From: Mucilaginibacter flavus
GTDB lineage: Bacteria; Bacteroidota; Bacteroidia; Sphingobacteriales; Sphingobacteriaceae
NCBI RefSeq assembly: GCF_030409315.1
Contig: NZ_JAUFPS010000097.1
Location: 124,001 to 188,000 of the forward strand
Length of the DNA stretch: 64,000 nt
Reading direction: 5' to 3'
Of the stretch, positions 35,998 to 44,580 are shown one piece after another. The notes below the pieces were generated by a model that saw only the letters and a program-made list of their open reading frames with translations, ran no database searches and was not told the origin of the DNA. Positions within the stretch are counted from its first letter, which is position 1; each line of letters opens with the position of its first letter. A program made the translations under genes and the position numbers.

Positions 35998-36609
35998 ATG
36001 ACCGATATTACTCCCTTAAACACCGCGCTGATCCTATTTGTACGCCACCCGGAACTGGGTAAAGTTAAAACCCGGCTGGCGAGGGTGATCGGTGATGAAA
36101 AAGCATTGTCTGTTTACAATTTATTACTTGGCCATACCCGCCAGGTCACGATACCCTTAAACTGCCGCAAATTCGTCTATTACACTAATCAGGTAGTCGA
36201 ACACGATATTTGGACATTCCCTGGCTTTACTAAAAGGCAGCAATTCGGGGAGGATCTGGGCGCAAGGATGTCCAACGCTTTCAAAGAACTTTTTGAACAG
36301 GGTTTTAAAAGGGTGATGATCATTGGTAGTGATTGTTATCAATTACAAACGGCAGTACTTGAACAGGCTATATCCACTTTGGCCGGTAGCGAAGTCGTGA
36401 TAGGTCCTACGTTCGACGGCGGTTATTACCTCATAGGTTCAAACCGGTACATCCCTGAATTATTTATCGGTAAAGCCTGGAGTACTGACCAGGTAATCGA
36501 TCAGACCATAGCTACTGTCAACCAATTGCAATTAAGCTACAGTTTGCTGGAAAAGCTGCATGACGTGGATGAAGCGGCGGATTTGGAACTAAACGGAATT
36601 TCAGTTTAG
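35998..36609 (+). CDS. Arsenosugar-cluster glycosyltransferase (TIGR04282 type)
   Basis: A 203-residue protein of the GT-A-like TIGR04282 family (LILFVRHPELGKVKTRLARVIGDEKALSVYNLLL; IIGSDCYQL; IGPTFDGGYYLIG). Start taken at MTDITPLNTALILF (35998). It follows arsS by 2 bp and converges on the second glycosyltransferase (4-bp overlap of ends). It probably builds the sugar or nucleotide-sugar part of the arsenosugar. Confidence 0.9.
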   Translation: MTDITPLNTALILFVRHPELGKVKTRLARVIGDEKALSVYNLLLGHTRQVTIPLNCRKFVYYTNQVVEHDIWTFPGFTKRQQFGEDLGARMSNAFKELFEQGFKRVMIIGSDCYQLQTAVLEQAISTLAGSEVVIGPTFDGGYYLIGSNRYIPELFIGKAWSTDQVIDQTIATVNQLQLSYSLLEKLHDVDEAADLELNGISV

Positions 36610-37298
36610 CGGTAGTTCAGCAGCTCCTTATACTTCAAAACCATACTTTCCTGGCTTGCCCCTTTTTGATACATCCTGACAATGGTGTAGTTAGCCTTTT
36701 GGACTGTAAACCAGCCATTGGTATCATATTTCCTGGCAGAGATCAGTACCGGTTTTGTAATGATCTTATATTTCCCCCTTTTTCTTGCCCTCGCGCAAAA
36801 TTCAAACTCTTCCATGATCTTCATCGTGCCGTCAAATCCGCCGGCTTGCTCAAACAGGTCTTTTTTGATGAACAGGGTTTGATCCCCGCCCATCCCGCCG
36901 AACGTGTCCAGGCGGCTCAATAGGGCATTTAATTTAAGCAGCCAACTTGTGCTGTCATAGGTAGAAAGATACCGGCCCATATCATAACCGTTTTTAACGG
37001 CATTGGCAATATCTGTCATATAGGTTTCAGGCGGCAGCGTATCGGCATGAACGAAATAAAGCAGGTCGCCTTTAGCCAGCGATGCGCCAAAATTCATTTG
37101 TGCCGCCCTCCCTTTTTGAGGCGATAAAACAGCCATCGCTCCGGAGGCTTTCGCAATGTTGAGGGTTTGATCGGTGCTGCCGCCATCACATACAATGATC
37201 TCCTGCAAACTATCATAACCAAAGCGGGTTAAATAACTAAGTAATTGGCCGATGTTTCCGGCTTCGTTATATACAGGAATAATTACGCTAACTTTCAT
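36606..37298 (-). CDS. Arsenosugar-cluster glycosyltransferase (TIGR04283 type)
   Basis: A 230-residue family 2 glycosyltransferase: VSVIIPVYNEAGNIGQLLSYL, VCDGGSTDQTL, YFVHADTLPPETY (DxD-like HAD) and GGMGGDQTLFIKKDLFEQAGGFD. This family is the regular companion of the TIGR04282 protein in arsenosugar loci. Opposite strand to its partner, convergent ends. Confidence 0.9.
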   Translation of the reverse strand: MKVSVIIPVYNEAGNIGQLLSYLTRFGYDSLQEIIVCDGGSTDQTLNIAKASGAMAVLSPQKGRAAQMNFGASLAKGDLLYFVHADTLPPETYMTDIANAVKNGYDMGRYLSTYDSTSWLLKLNALLSRLDTFGGMGGDQTLFIKKDLFEQAGGFDGTMKIMEEFEFCARARKRGKYKIITKPVLISARKYDTNGWFTVQKANYTIVRMYQKGASQESMVLKYKELLNYR

Positions 37299-37354
37299 CT
37301 CTCAATTGAAATTTACGTATATCATTCCATACCGGATGAATTAATTTGAAAGTC

Positions 37355-37831
37355 ATGAAAAATAAGATCTTATATACTTTAGCTTTTTGCTTGCTTTTAT
37401 CTTTCCATTTAAAAGCTCAGCAAGTTAAACTAATTACCGTTTCGCAACTGGAAAGCCGTATCAGACAAGGGAAAGATACAACGTATGTGATCAACTTTTG
37501 GGCCACCTGGTGCAAACCCTGTGTTAAAGAACTGCCTGAATTTGAAAAATTCAAAACGTCGGTCAAGGGTAAACCTATTAAAGTTATCCTGATCAGTGCC
37601 GATCTTAGATCCAAACTGGAAAGCGGGGTGCAGCCTTTTGTAAAGGCGCACCAATTAACCGGCGAGGTTTACTTACTCAACGAAGACCCAAATTCATACA
37701 ACGAAAAGATCAGTGCTGATTGGTCTGGTGCGCTACCCGGAACGTTGATCGTGAAAAATGGCAAAAGGAAGTTTCACGAAGCCGCTTATTCTTATGATGA
37801 GCTGGTCGCGGCTGTCAGGCAGGTTGATTGA
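37355..37831 (+). CDS. Thioredoxin-like TlpA-type protein, exported
   Basis: A 158-residue protein with a signal peptide (LLLSFHLKAQ) and a thioredoxin fold with active site WATWCKPCVKELPEF (CKPC). Likely a periplasmic thiol-disulfide reductase or cytochrome-c/arsenic maturation aid. The ATG at 37355 is taken over an upstream TTG at 37346. Convergent with the epimerase gene, overlapping by 17 bp. Confidence 0.88.
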   Translation: MKNKILYTLAFCLLLSFHLKAQQVKLITVSQLESRIRQGKDTTYVINFWATWCKPCVKELPEFEKFKTSVKGKPIKVILISADLRSKLESGVQPFVKAHQLTGEVYLLNEDPNSYNEKISADWSGALPGTLIVKNGKRKFHEAAYSYDELVAAVRQVD

Positions 37832-38804
37832 GCCAGTCCAGCGTTTTACTTACCCCTTCTTTTAACGGGGTTATCGTGTAACCTATTTCCTGTTCGGCCT
37901 TTTTGGAAGTTACAATCCACTGCTTGGTGTATTTCCTCACAAACGGCGGGGTGATCATGGGTTGTTTCCCAAACAGACGAGCCATCATTAATTGTATCCT
38001 GGAAAGAAACAGCATAACCGGTAAAGGAACATTGTACATTTTTCTTTTTACTCCTGTAAGTTCATCCACCAGGCTAAAAAACTCATTGTATGTGGCATTC
38101 ACCCCACCCAACAAATAACGTTCGCCGGGTTTGGCTTTTTCCATTGCGGCTATCAGTCCGTTTATCGTATCATCAATATATACATAGTTGCCGATGCTAT
38201 TTCCATTGCAAGGTTTAATTTTCCAATGGCCGCTCACATACATTTTCATTAACCTCGTGAATCCATTGCTTTCGGTTAATAATCCGGGACCATACACCCG
38301 GCTGGGATTCACAATGATGCCACGGATACCCCTCGGAATATAAGTTTTGATCAGTTGCTCCGCAGCTACTTTACTTTGTTCATAAAGCGTTTCCAATTTA
38401 GGATCAGTGTTGGTCAATTCGCACACAGGTTCACCGTCCTTAGAATCCCCGACAACCCCAGCCGTTGAGGTGAACAGCACGTCGGTTATACCTGCTGTCA
38501 AACAGGCATCTAAAACATTTTTCAGCCCGTTCACATTGATCTGATGAAAGCTTCGGGGATTTTTATGCCATACCGAAGCTAATGCCGCCAGGTGGTAGAC
38601 CTGCCCGCAGCCAGTCATGGCAGTTAACAGGGAAACCGGATCTAAAATATCCCCGGTAAATAACAGGATATTGGAATGATCCAGTAAAGATTTTCCTTTC
38701 TGCGCATCTCGCACCAGCGCGTGGATTGTATGCCCATCATCGGCTAACTGTATAGCCAGCTTTTGGCCGATATAGCCGGTAACGCCTGTAATAAATATTT
38801 TCAT
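37815..38804 (-). CDS. NAD-dependent epimerase/dehydratase family protein
   Basis: A 329-residue extended SDR. N-terminal Rossmann motif ITGVTGYIGQKLA (GxxGxxG), catalytic Tyr-Lys pair in YEQSKVAAEQL, and VNPSRVYGPG. Such enzymes act on nucleotide sugars or lipid-linked substrates. It follows arsM by 12 bp and may supply or alter the sugar part of the arsenosugar (inferred from context). Confidence 0.88.
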   Translation of the reverse strand: MKIFITGVTGYIGQKLAIQLADDGHTIHALVRDAQKGKSLLDHSNILLFTGDILDPVSLLTAMTGCGQVYHLAALASVWHKNPRSFHQINVNGLKNVLDACLTAGITDVLFTSTAGVVGDSKDGEPVCELTNTDPKLETLYEQSKVAAEQLIKTYIPRGIRGIIVNPSRVYGPGLLTESNGFTRLMKMYVSGHWKIKPCNGNSIGNYVYIDDTINGLIAAMEKAKPGERYLLGGVNATYNEFFSLVDELTGVKRKMYNVPLPVMLFLSRIQLMMARLFGKQPMITPPFVRKYTKQWIVTSKKAEQEIGYTITPLKEGVSKTLDWLNQPA

Positions 38805-38816
38805 CGGCTGTATCGA

Positions 38817-39788
38817 TTAGCAACAGCCTCCGCCGTCATAAAACCAGGTAGAGTTGGAGATAAAAATATCATCCCGCTTCAGTGCTGCCAAATTCCCGGC
38901 AGTCTTGTCGCAAACAGCTAAGGGCTGGTTAGGCATCAAAACATGGCCTTTTTCATCATCGAAATACTCCTTTTCACCATAATAGATAGCCGCCTTTCCG
39001 GTAAATATACAGGGGCCGTCAGCGGGCATGGGGTCTTTGATGGCGCAGACTTCCACGCTTTCGATATACAACAATTCCTCGGTAGGATACTGGCCCGGAG
39101 CCAAAATCCGGTATGGCCTTTTAGCCCTGATCTCTATGGTGCCGAAACCGATATCGGTTATACTTTTGATGTAATCATTTAAAGTTAATGAACCGGTAAG
39201 GCATAAGGCCCTTAACCGATCATCATTCCGTAAGGCTTCGCTCATGGGTTGGTCGCAAACCGGATCAGACATGACCAAACGCCCGCCAGGCTTTAACACC
39301 CGGTATATTTCATTTAATGCCTGTTTCAAATCGTTCTCCTTGAAAATATTGAATAGACAGTTTTGACCGGCAACGTCTATGGAATTATCCGCTACAGGAA
39401 GCGCTAAAGCAGATCCCTTGCGCAGATCAATAAATTCTTTTTTGAACCAGGAATTTAATTTTTCCGCTTCCAGTAAATTGTCGGCACAGCTTTGCAGCAT
39501 CTCATCCACAATGTCAACCCCTATAACTCCTTGCTTGTTTCGGTTGAAATAGGAAAACTGCAATAGCTCCATACCACCGCCAACACCGACGTAAAGTATG
39601 GTTGGATCATTAGCCAGGTCATTGGCGCTTACTATGGAACCACAGCCATAATTCATTTCCTGCATGATCTTCGGTATTTCCAGCCCCGGAAAGGCATTCA
39701 TGGGAGTCGTGGTACAGCAAAGGCCAACATCAGGCTTTAATGCGGCATCGCGGTATACATTTATCGTTTCATCAAGGTAATTGTCCAT
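38817..39788 (-). CDS. arsM: Arsenite methyltransferase ArsM (arsenosugar type)
   Basis: A 323-residue SAM methyltransferase: VGVGGGMELLQFSYFNR, GVDIVDEMLQSC, GRLVMSDPVCDQPM. Cys residues that can bind As(III) are present (CCTTT near residue 24; YGCG near 50; CLFNIF; PVCDQ), and the tail ends in DGGGCC. It should methylate arsenite before ArsS acts. It leads a two-gene minus-strand unit with the epimerase. Confidence 0.9.
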   Translation of the reverse strand: MDNYLDETINVYRDAALKPDVGLCCTTTPMNAFPGLEIPKIMQEMNYGCGSIVSANDLANDPTILYVGVGGGMELLQFSYFNRNKQGVIGVDIVDEMLQSCADNLLEAEKLNSWFKKEFIDLRKGSALALPVADNSIDVAGQNCLFNIFKENDLKQALNEIYRVLKPGGRLVMSDPVCDQPMSEALRNDDRLRALCLTGSLTLNDYIKSITDIGFGTIEIRAKRPYRILAPGQYPTEELLYIESVEVCAIKDPMPADGPCIFTGKAAIYYGEKEYFDDEKGHVLMPNQPLAVCDKTAGNLAALKRDDIFISNSTWFYDGGGCC

Positions 39789-39994
39789 AGTTCCTGTAAT
39801 TCTAAAAGATATACGCTGTTCATCGGCTGACGGCTTTTTAAAAAGACGAAATTCCCAGCATCATAGAAACAAATAAAACCTTTGATGGTGGTTTCATCGT
39901 AATTCAAAATTGAAGATATAGGATAAAGTTGGATTTATGAATTATAAACAAGCGTCTTTTACGCTTAACTTTAGCTATCTCGTAAATTGAGGCT

Positions 39995-40696
39995 ATGAAT
40001 ACTATTATACAGTCCCTGGCGGTTGGCTTTGTTTTTATACTGGCCTACATTGCGGAACATTTATTCCCGCAAAGGCAGGAGTTGCTGAAAGATGATCACG
40101 ATTTAAAAAATATCAAGGTGGGCCTGGTCAATCTGGTATTTTCATTTGTAAGTGGTTATTACCTGCAAAAGCTGATGGGTTATACTTCAATAAGGGGCAT
40201 TGGCCTGATCCCTTTTGCCAAAATCCCTACATTATTATCCATAGTGCTCCAAATACTTTGTATCGATCTTTTTGTTTACTGGTGGCACCGTATCAATCAC
40301 AAAATCCCATTATTTTGGAAATTCCATAAATTCCATCACGAGGATGAACGGATGAATAGCACTACGGCTGTCCGGTTTCATACGGTTGAATTGTTTTTTT
40401 CAGTAATTGCCAAAGCGGTATTTCTTATATTAATGGGCATAACCGTTACGGGACTGGTCGCTTACGGGATTTTGTTCTTTCCTGTAGTATTGCTGGTCCA
40501 CTCCAATATCAGGATCAGTCAAAAAGCTGACTTTTTATTAAGGAAAATGATCATTAGTCCACTAATGCACCGGATACATCACTCAAATGTCGTAGTTGAA
40601 ACTAACTCCAATTATGGATCGGTCTTTCCGTTTTGGGATAGGATGTTTAAAAGTTATAAAAAGGTTACTTCGACCCCAATCAAGTTTGGACTATAG
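39995..40696 (+). CDS. Fatty acid hydroxylase/sterol desaturase family membrane protein
   Basis: A 233-residue multi-pass membrane protein with di-iron His boxes: HRINHKIP, FHKFHHEDER and HRIHHSN, the pattern of the fatty acid hydroxylase superfamily. It sits at the edge of the metal/arsenic island, just left of the integrase. Substrate unknown; a link to arsenolipids would be speculative. Confidence 0.86.
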   Translation: MNTIIQSLAVGFVFILAYIAEHLFPQRQELLKDDHDLKNIKVGLVNLVFSFVSGYYLQKLMGYTSIRGIGLIPFAKIPTLLSIVLQILCIDLFVYWWHRINHKIPLFWKFHKFHHEDERMNSTTAVRFHTVELFFSVIAKAVFLILMGITVTGLVAYGILFFPVVLLVHSNIRISQKADFLLRKMIISPLMHRIHHSNVVVETNSNYGSVFPFWDRMFKSYKKVTSTPIKFGL

Positions 40697-40817
40697 GAAT
40701 ATATTTATAGAGGCTTTTCTCATCAATAATTCTATTGGTGACGAGCAAATTAGTATATTTGTATAGTCAATAGGGCGTGTTACCTATGTAACTACCTTAA
40801 ACAACGACAACTAAAGC

Positions 40818-40840
40818 AAATCATTGAAATTCAATGATTT
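40818..40840. repeat. Inverted repeat next to the recombinase stop
   Basis: AAATCATTGA (40818-40827) and TCAATGATTT (40831-40840) are perfect 10-bp arms around AAT, ending the recombinase ORF. May be a terminator-like hairpin or part of the recombination site. Confidence 0.45.
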
Positions 40841-42387
40841 AAGGAAATAGGTTCGAGCCCAGGTGGGCGCACCCAAGTGGGCAAGACTGAATTTTCAGCT
40901 CTTGCCCTTATTTTTTTACCACTTAAGCTATTGGAAATCAAGTAAGTAAGTTCGATAACTTCATTGATTCTTGTGGTTCGATGTTGGTGTCCGTCAAAAT
41001 GCAGTTTTTCGGGGTACATCGAACCAATAATCGCCCTTCTACCTTCATTATCAGCATTTTGATACATACTAGAGATATTGGCAATAACCTTGATTGCCTT
41101 GCTAAGGAACATATCAACCTGGACAGGGTTCGCAGCAAAATCCGATAGTCTTGCTTCAAGTTTGTTTAAAGCAACTTCCGTTTCTCTTTTGATCAAGGCG
41201 TAATCTTCAGGTTCAATCTTTGAGGTCAACATAAACTCCCGGGCTTTTTTCAATCGCTCATTCTGTTCGTCAATTTGCTTAAGCAAGGTTTTCCTGTCAT
41301 TTTTGCTTTCGTTGTTTTCATTATTGTAAACGTCAAGCAACACAGCCTCGCACAACTCCTTCATTGACAAGTCAAGCGTATATTTTTTGAGTTCATCTAC
41401 AAATGCATCATTGACATCTTCAGCTTTGTAACGGCATCCGCATTGCGATGAGCAATGGTAGTAATAGTAATATTGTTTTCGTCCTTTTGATGCACTCCCA
41501 GTGAGTATCCTTGAACACCGGGAACATAATAAGAACCCGCGTAACGGGAGTTCATCCATGGACGTAATCTTTATACCGGCCTTCCTTTTACGACCATTCA
41601 ACGCATCCTGTACGTCATTATAAAGACGTTCGGATATCAATGGCTCATGTTGCCCGTGAACTAAATATGTTTCCTCGTTTTTGTATTTAGGCATCGTTAT
41701 TTTTCCATAGTAAACGGGATTTCGTATTGCTATCAAGAAATTATTTTTTCCGCACTTCAAACCCCTCTCACGGGCTACTTTCCAGATTTGCTCTGATGAA
41801 AATTCGGATGTGGCTAATTGTTGAAAGCACCATTTAAGAATTGCACTTTCAGGTTCCTTCGGGCAAATATATTTCCGCCCATTTTCAGCCGTTTTGTTAA
41901 TGTAGCCTATAGGAGCGGATGCCATCCAGCGACCTTCCTTTCTTGCTCGTCGCATGCCATGAAATACATTTAATGCCCTTCGATCATTTTCAACTTCCGG
42001 TGCGGCTAAATAAATAGCAAGCATCATCTTGTTTTCTGGTATGCTTAAATCAAGGGGTTGTTCTATAGCCTGCGGTTCAATACCTAAGTTGTGAAGGATG
42101 TTCATCATCTGATAAGCATCCCCGGCATTTCTGCTGAATCTGTCCCATTTGGTAAATAAAATCAAATCTACATGGCGACCCTTAGTTTTTTTAAGTTCCG
42201 CTAACATCGTTTGCCACTGCGGACGTATAAAGGTCTTTGCCGAGTGGTCTTCAAAGATGGTTTTGCGGATACTTATTTTATTAATCTCGCAGTACTTGCG
42301 CAATACCTCTTCCTGGCTACGTTGAGAGTATCCCTTATCTGCCTGTTCATCAGTGCTAACCCTGATATATAGATCTGCTATTTTCAT
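40831..42387 (-). CDS. Large serine site-specific recombinase
   Basis: A 518-residue recombinase: resolvase N-terminal domain with nucleophile Ser (LYIRVSTDEQADKGYSQRSQ, S11), recombinase domain (PIGYINKTAENGRKYICP; RNPVYYGKITMPKY), a zinc ribbon (FLLCSRCSRILTGSASKGRKQYYYYYHCSSQCGCRY) and a coiled-coil region. It integrates and excises the element. Its final residues (LPTWVRPPGLEP...) are encoded by the candidate att sequence. Downstream partner ORF overlaps its start by 4 bp. Confidence 0.92.
   Translation of the reverse strand: MKIADLYIRVSTDEQADKGYSQRSQEEVLRKYCEINKISIRKTIFEDHSAKTFIRPQWQTMLAELKKTKGRHVDLILFTKWDRFSRNAGDAYQMMNILHNLGIEPQAIEQPLDLSIPENKMMLAIYLAAPEVENDRRALNVFHGMRRARKEGRWMASAPIGYINKTAENGRKYICPKEPESAILKWCFQQLATSEFSSEQIWKVARERGLKCGKNNFLIAIRNPVYYGKITMPKYKNEETYLVHGQHEPLISERLYNDVQDALNGRKRKAGIKITSMDELPLRGFLLCSRCSRILTGSASKGRKQYYYYYHCSSQCGCRYKAEDVNDAFVDELKKYTLDLSMKELCEAVLLDVYNNENNESKNDRKTLLKQIDEQNERLKKAREFMLTSKIEPEDYALIKRETEVALNKLEARLSDFAANPVQVDMFLSKAIKVIANISSMYQNADNEGRRAIIGSMYPEKLHFDGHQHRTTRINEVIELTYLISNSLSGKKIRARAENSVLPTWVRPPGLEPISLNH
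40850..40882. other. tRNA-3'-end-like sequence, candidate attachment site
   Basis: GGTTCGAGCCC has the T-arm GGTTCGA-CC signature of tRNA genes and is followed by GGTGGGCGCACC. The adjacent near-repeats CCCAGGTGGGC (40858-40868) and CCCAAGTGGGC (40872-40882) differ by one base. No complete tRNA can be folded here. Read on the minus strand, this gives the last residues of the recombinase (TWVRPPGLEP). Such read-through is common where an integrase gene abuts its att site. The other att copy was not found in this window. Confidence 0.5.
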
Positions 42388-42632
42388 ATCTTAACATTCT
42401 GATTTACAACTAATTTAGCTAAAAAATACATCATTTCCAAGATTTTTTCAGCTTCTTTTTCACTTACTTCGCGTCCATTTTTTTTAAGTATGGCAATGGC
42501 TTGCGCGGTAGTAACATTCCTTTTTTCGGAAGATCCGGCCTTCATGTCTGAATAATAAGAAGGTGCGTCTGATCGGTAATCACGGATCGCCTGTAACAAT
42601 ACCAGGCGGTGTCCCGACGAATAAGATGGCAT
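42384..42632 (-). CDS. Small ORF coupled to the recombinase (82 aa)
   Basis: It lies just upstream of the recombinase on the minus strand and overlaps its ATG (ATGA). The C-terminal helix pair (TTAQAIAILKKNGREVSEKEAEKILEMMYFLAKLVVNQNVKI) resembles small proteins often found next to integrases in Bacteroidota mobile elements; no DNA-binding motif is obvious. An internal Met (42545) may be the true start. It may act as a recombination directionality helper, on position only. Confidence 0.6.
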   Translation of the reverse strand: MPSYSSGHRLVLLQAIRDYRSDAPSYYSDMKAGSSEKRNVTTAQAIAILKKNGREVSEKEAEKILEMMYFLAKLVVNQNVKI

Positions 42633-43147
42633 CCAGAATGAGTAGTTATTGCGGTGTGAACAGGGAAGAAAGATCAGCGACCAGCTAATCTAATTTGTAT
42701 ACACCAGATACGACCTTCAAAAAGACAGGTCAATAACGAACAACTTTGGTCGTTGCCTAATTATTCTTTTGACGTTTGATTTCCCTTTTTATTACATAAA
42801 CGATAAAATAAATGAGTACACAGGCTGGCATTGCACTGCTTAAACAACTGGCAGCAGTAAGCAGGAAAACGGTCAAGGGTGGTGCAACCGCTAAAAAACA
42901 AAACAAAAATGCACCATTCATATACCCTTGAGGATTTTCCTGCGGTGCTAATTTTGTGATGGCGGTACACTGCGATTGATCAAAGGCGAACCGTACCGAA
43001 TATATTTGAGCTTTGGGGAAAGCAGGTGTGTAAAAGGAACGAATACACTCCTGCTAAGGGGGCAGGCAGGCTGGCGGCGCAATGAATATAGCGTGATAAC
43101 GCGTGATGCAATGAAGCCGCCTGCCGTAGCTGCCGGGGCGTGTCAAC
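42633..43147. other. 515-bp stretch without a large gene
   Basis: Between the recombinase unit and the 202-aa gene I see only one plausible short ORF (42757-42921) and no repeats or RNA signature. The rest, especially 42935-43147, has broken frames on both strands and could be gene debris. Confidence 0.4.
42757..42921 (-). CDS. Possible 54-aa membrane peptide
   Basis: An ATG at 42921 opens a 54-residue frame: NGAFLFCFLAVAPPLTVF then a second hydrophobic stretch (ACVLIYFIVYVIKREIKRQ) and a basic tail. Two predicted TM helices with positive-inside charge. The frame also extends upstream without a good start. A rival 39-aa frame lies on the other strand (42812-42931). Weak evidence. Confidence 0.35.
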   Translation of the reverse strand: MNGAFLFCFLAVAPPLTVFLLTAASCLSSAMPACVLIYFIVYVIKREIKRQKNN

Positions 43148-43756
43148 CTAAATGCTTTTGTTCTCTACCTCCCGCTGATAGATCAGCCATGCTGCAGCAT
43201 ATAATTTTAATAAGCGCCTAAAAACCGTTTTGATCTCTTTCCGGGTCAATTCATCTGCACCCCCTTTGATATACAACGCGGCATAGAGCCATTCATGCAA
43301 ATATTCCCGGTATTGGTACAACCCTGTCTTTTTGAAGATAGCTTGTAACGCAAGATAAGGATCGACAATTTCTTTATGAGAGAGATTTGCCAAAACTATT
43401 TTTTCGACCTCAATCGGGGCATAAGGATTTGACTTACGATTACTATCCTTATCCCCGACACCGTAACAAAGCAAATAGGCCGCTTCCAATAATTTGATGT
43501 TTAGGTCATAAATGAATAGTATGCTTCCAGGCCCGTTATCGCTATCTTCGTATGATTTGTCGTGCTTGACGAAATACCGCCATGCTTCCAGCTTTTCTTC
43601 GTGCCCATCTGGCCAATCCACAGAAAAGAAATCCGCAAGCACGGTAAGCGGCTTAACGATCTGCTGATGGTTAAGCTTTTTCGGGTAATTCTCCCAGGGT
43701 AAATACTGCTGCTTCAACATATACCGGTTATTAAGCCAGCCCTTATTAACTGGCAA
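43148..43756 (-). CDS. Hypothetical protein (202 aa) of the mobile element
   Basis: No recognised domain. The protein is largely helical, ending with ELTRKEIKTVFRRLLKLYAAAWLIYQREVENKSI. An internal Met (MLKQQYLPWENYPK, 43720) could be the start. It is divergent from the XRE gene and shares a region with two inverted repeats, so it may be controlled by that regulator. Confidence 0.65.
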   Translation of the reverse strand: MPVNKGWLNNRYMLKQQYLPWENYPKKLNHQQIVKPLTVLADFFSVDWPDGHEEKLEAWRYFVKHDKSYEDSDNGPGSILFIYDLNIKLLEAAYLLCYGVGDKDSNRKSNPYAPIEVEKIVLANLSHKEIVDPYLALQAIFKKTGLYQYREYLHEWLYAALYIKGGADELTRKEIKTVFRRLLKLYAAAWLIYQREVENKSI

Positions 43757-43760
43757 ACAA

Positions 43761-43842
43761 AATAGGTTAAAAGAAAATTTCTAACCTATTCCCTCCAATT
43801 CTATTTAAGGCATTAAAAAGGATATTTTATCCCTTTTTAATG
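43761..43842. promoter_or_regulatory. Two inverted repeats upstream of the XRE gene
   Basis: AATAGGTTA (43761-43769) with TAACCTATT (43782-43790), and CATTAAAAAGGATA (from 43811) with an imperfect TATCCCTTTTTAATG (to 43842). Both are in the short divergent region between the 202-aa gene and the XRE regulator and could be its operators. Confidence 0.5.
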
Positions 43843-43879
43843 TTTTAAGGGCGTTTAATTATCATTGAATCCTTTTTAT

Positions 43880-43887
43880 TATCTTTG
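43880..43887 (+). promoter_or_regulatory. -7 box of the XRE gene
   Basis: TATCTTTG matches the Bacteroidota TAnnTTTG element, 17 bp before the ATG. ATTG at 43864-43867 lies about where the -33 element would be. Confidence 0.6.
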
Positions 43888-43904
43888 TTAAAACAGTATT
43901 TACA

Positions 43905-44306
43905 ATGGAAGCCACAACTGAAAAACCAAATAGAATTCACCATGGCCGCAATGTCAAACGTTTTAGGGAAATGCTCGGCTTAAAACAAGATGCGCTTGCT
44001 ATTGAGTTAGGTGAAGAATGGAATCAGAAACGAATTTCTTTATTAGAAGCAAAGGAAAATATAGAACCTGATGTTTTGGCACAAGTGGCAAAAGCATTGA
44101 AAGTGCCGGAGGAAGCTATTAAAAACTTCGACGAGGAAAAGGCTATTTACAATATTCAGAATAATTACGATAACGCAGCAAATAACATTAATTACAATTT
44201 TAATCCAATTGAAAAAATTGTTGAATTATATGATGAAAAAGTTGCGTTACTTGAACGGCTGTTAGCCAGCGAAAAAGAAAAAAACGAACTGCTCAAAAAT
44301 AAATAA
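43905..44306 (+). CDS. XRE-family HTH regulator
   Basis: A 133-residue protein. The HTH covers residues about 14-62 (HGRNVKRFREMLGLKQDALAIELGEEWNQKRISLLEAKENIEPDVLAQVAKAL). The C-terminus is a coiled coil (IEKIVELYDEKVALLERLLASEKEKNELLKNK). Typical control protein of Bacteroidota mobile elements, here likely repressing the divergent genes. Confidence 0.88.
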   Translation: MEATTEKPNRIHHGRNVKRFREMLGLKQDALAIELGEEWNQKRISLLEAKENIEPDVLAQVAKALKVPEEAIKNFDEEKAIYNIQNNYDNAANNINYNFNPIEKIVELYDEKVALLERLLASEKEKNELLKNK

Positions 44307-44308
44307 TC

Positions 44309-44548
44309 TTATTTAAAAGGATGGGGTGGTGCATCATCCTGTCGAGGGTTTTCCGATTTATTATCAAAAAGCTGGTGCAAGCGCATTTCCAATTTTTCAA
44401 CCGACATTTCTACAGGGTCACCAAGATCACTATCCTCCAATGACCTGTACCATGTCTCCAACACTAATTTTTCATCAATATCCAATAACCCCATGCGCCA
44501 TCGCTGCGCAAGGTCGAATATTCTTATTTTATAATTATCGGTTGTCAT
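44309..44548 (-). CDS. Small hypothetical protein (79 aa)
   Basis: A 79-residue helical protein (KIRIFDLAQRWRMGLLDIDEKLVLETWYRSLEDSD) lying 2 bp from the XRE stop and downstream of the relaxase on the minus strand. The N-terminal helical pattern vaguely recalls the start of FecR-type proteins, but the similarity is too weak to assign. Confidence 0.5.
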   Translation of the reverse strand: MTTDNYKIRIFDLAQRWRMGLLDIDEKLVLETWYRSLEDSDLGDPVEMSVEKLEMRLHQLFDNKSENPRQDDAPPHPFK

Positions 44549-44580
44549 AAATTCAAGTAAGTTCTAATGTACAAATCAAA

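Noticed and set aside
40754-40761. TATATTTG as a promoter left of the recombinase
   Set aside because: It fits TAnnTTTG, but no gene follows on the plus strand and the -33 spacing is poor.
42812-42931. 39-aa plus-strand ORF (MSTQAGIALLKQLAAVSRK...)
   Set aside because: Could be a leftover of a transfer gene, but it is antisense to the better membrane frame at 42757-42921 and too short to support.
42976-43221. 81-aa plus-strand ORF in the gene-poor gap
   Set aside because: Overlaps the C-terminus of the 202-aa gene; composition is irregular and no motif is present.
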